The notes below the pieces were generated by a model that saw only the letters and a list, made by a program, of their open reading frames with translations, ran no database searches and was not told the DNA's origin. Made by a program: the position numbers and the translations under genes. 64,000 nt of DNA from Dysgonomonas hofstadii (GTDB lineage Bacteria > Bacteroidota > Bacteroidia > Bacteroidales > Dysgonomonadaceae): assembly GCF_014196915.1 (NCBI RefSeq), contig NZ_JACIEP010000018.1, forward strand, positions 20,530-84,529, read 5' to 3'. Shown in pieces: positions 63,427 to 64,000 of this stretch; the stretch's first letter is position 1, and each line of letters begins with the position of its first letter.

Positions 63427-64000
63427 CTATTTCATACGTTTGATAAGTTTTAAATATTCATAGTTACGAGGTATTACTGTTTCATTAGAATTCCAAAACT
63501 TAGATGTTACATCAGGTTGTATGGGGATTAAATTTTCGACCGATTTGAGCTTCTGATAGGGCGTTTTTCCATTCAGGGCGGAATGAGGTCTTTTCTTGTT
63601 ATAAAACTCCTGCCATTCAACGGCTAAATACGCTAAATCAAGAGAGGTATCAGTTAAATCAAAAAATGACCAAAATTCTGTTTTATCAGTTTGTTGAGTC
63701 CTTTCAACTTTACCATTCAAGTGAGGACTTCTTGATTTTATTGGTCTGAATTTGATAAAATGTTCATGCAGTTCTTCTTGGAAAGCATCATTGAAGAATT
63801 CTGTTCCCCAGTCTGTTTGTATGTGTTGAATGGGAAATTGTAACGTATCAAGAATCTCTCCCAGAAAGTGGATAGTACTTTCAGCTTTTTTATTGGGATA
63901 GACTCTAATCACTTTCATTCGGGTACAATCATCAATAGCAGTAAATTGATAAGCTTTATCTCTCAATTTAGTTACATCCAGTTGTACTCTTTCGCCTGGA
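63427..64000 (-). mobile_element. IS481-type transposase, 5' part outside the window
   Basis: An open frame that continues beyond base 64000 and ends at 63427 (at least 191 codons). The rve integrase-core DDE residues are visible: Asp in TAIDDCTR, Asp in IQTDWGTEFF and Glu in LNGKVERTQQTDKTEF, followed by WQEFYNKKRPHSALNGKTPYQ typical of IS481. The internal TTG at 63966 is not the real start. The visible part is intact. Confidence 0.85.

Overview
The window reads as a chromosome segment of an anaerobic Bacteroidales bacterium, probably Dysgonomonas or a close relative. The evidence is SusC/SusD-type outer-membrane uptake genes, a FecI/FecR-type sigma/anti-sigma pair, promoters of the Bacteroides TTTG / TAnnTTTG type, hardly any Shine-Dalgarno sequences, tRNA genes without encoded CCA, and familiar Bacteroidales gene orders (pyrG-yidC, obgE-adk-hpt, psd-pssA). 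Genus assignment is inference.

Layout. 1-3.3 kb (minus): a hypothetical gene cut by the window edge, an OprP/O-like porin, a SanA-like protein and a uridine-phosphorylase-type enzyme. 3.4-6.9 kb (plus): an exported sugar isomerase-like TIM barrel, rlmH and a Cthe_2159-like lipoprotein with a good promoter and a 21-bp-phased direct repeat. 7.0-13.7 kb (minus): a tightly packed arylacetate / aromatic 2-oxoacid operon (omega-amidase-like hydrolase, iorA, iorB, an unrecognised gene, aminotransferase, PaaK-type ligase, double-ACT protein). 13.8-16.0 kb (minus): fabG with a TetR regulator, an HTH protein and a small membrane protein. 16.2-23 kb (plus): pyrG, yidC, a YdeI-like protein, a GT14-like transferase and a Ser-type sulfatase. 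23-25 kb: a folK-like gene divergent from kdsB, and an exported hypothetical protein. 25-30 kb: a TetR gene with two matched operators around its promoter, followed by a 1419-residue protein carrying two 2-hydroxyacyl-CoA dehydratase activase domains and dehydratase-like modules. Then tRNA-Gln.

30.3-41.4 kb is a polysaccharide utilisation locus: ECF sigma factor, FecR anti-sigma factor, SusC with STN domain, SusD, a DUF1735/discoidin lipoprotein and a GH36 alpha-galactosidase. Its likely substrate is an alpha-galactoside. 41.5-50 kb holds obgE, adk, hpt, a patatin-like lipase, a 0.5-kb non-coding mosaic, a GH13 enzyme, prs, psd and pssA.

From 50 kb on the DNA is accessory and decayed. A tRNA with anticodon CAT is followed by repeated TTTTGGGTA sites, a broken tyrosine integrase and a 3'-truncated mobA. 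Next come an AraC regulator divergent from three outer-membrane beta-barrel genes, a DUF4139/MuiA-like protein with an inserted SusC-like domain, and asd. tRNA-Ser(GCT) has a 13-bp copy of its 3' end 856 bp downstream, bracketing an IS982-like fragment. The right end has a FISUMP-like surface protein, three pseudogenes and an IS481-type transposase cut by the window edge.

No CRISPR array, rRNA or intact conjugation module is present. The least explained items are the unknown gene inside the ior operon, the AraC/three-barrel locus, the domain-inserted DUF4139 protein, and the large activase/dehydratase fusion with its TetR operators.
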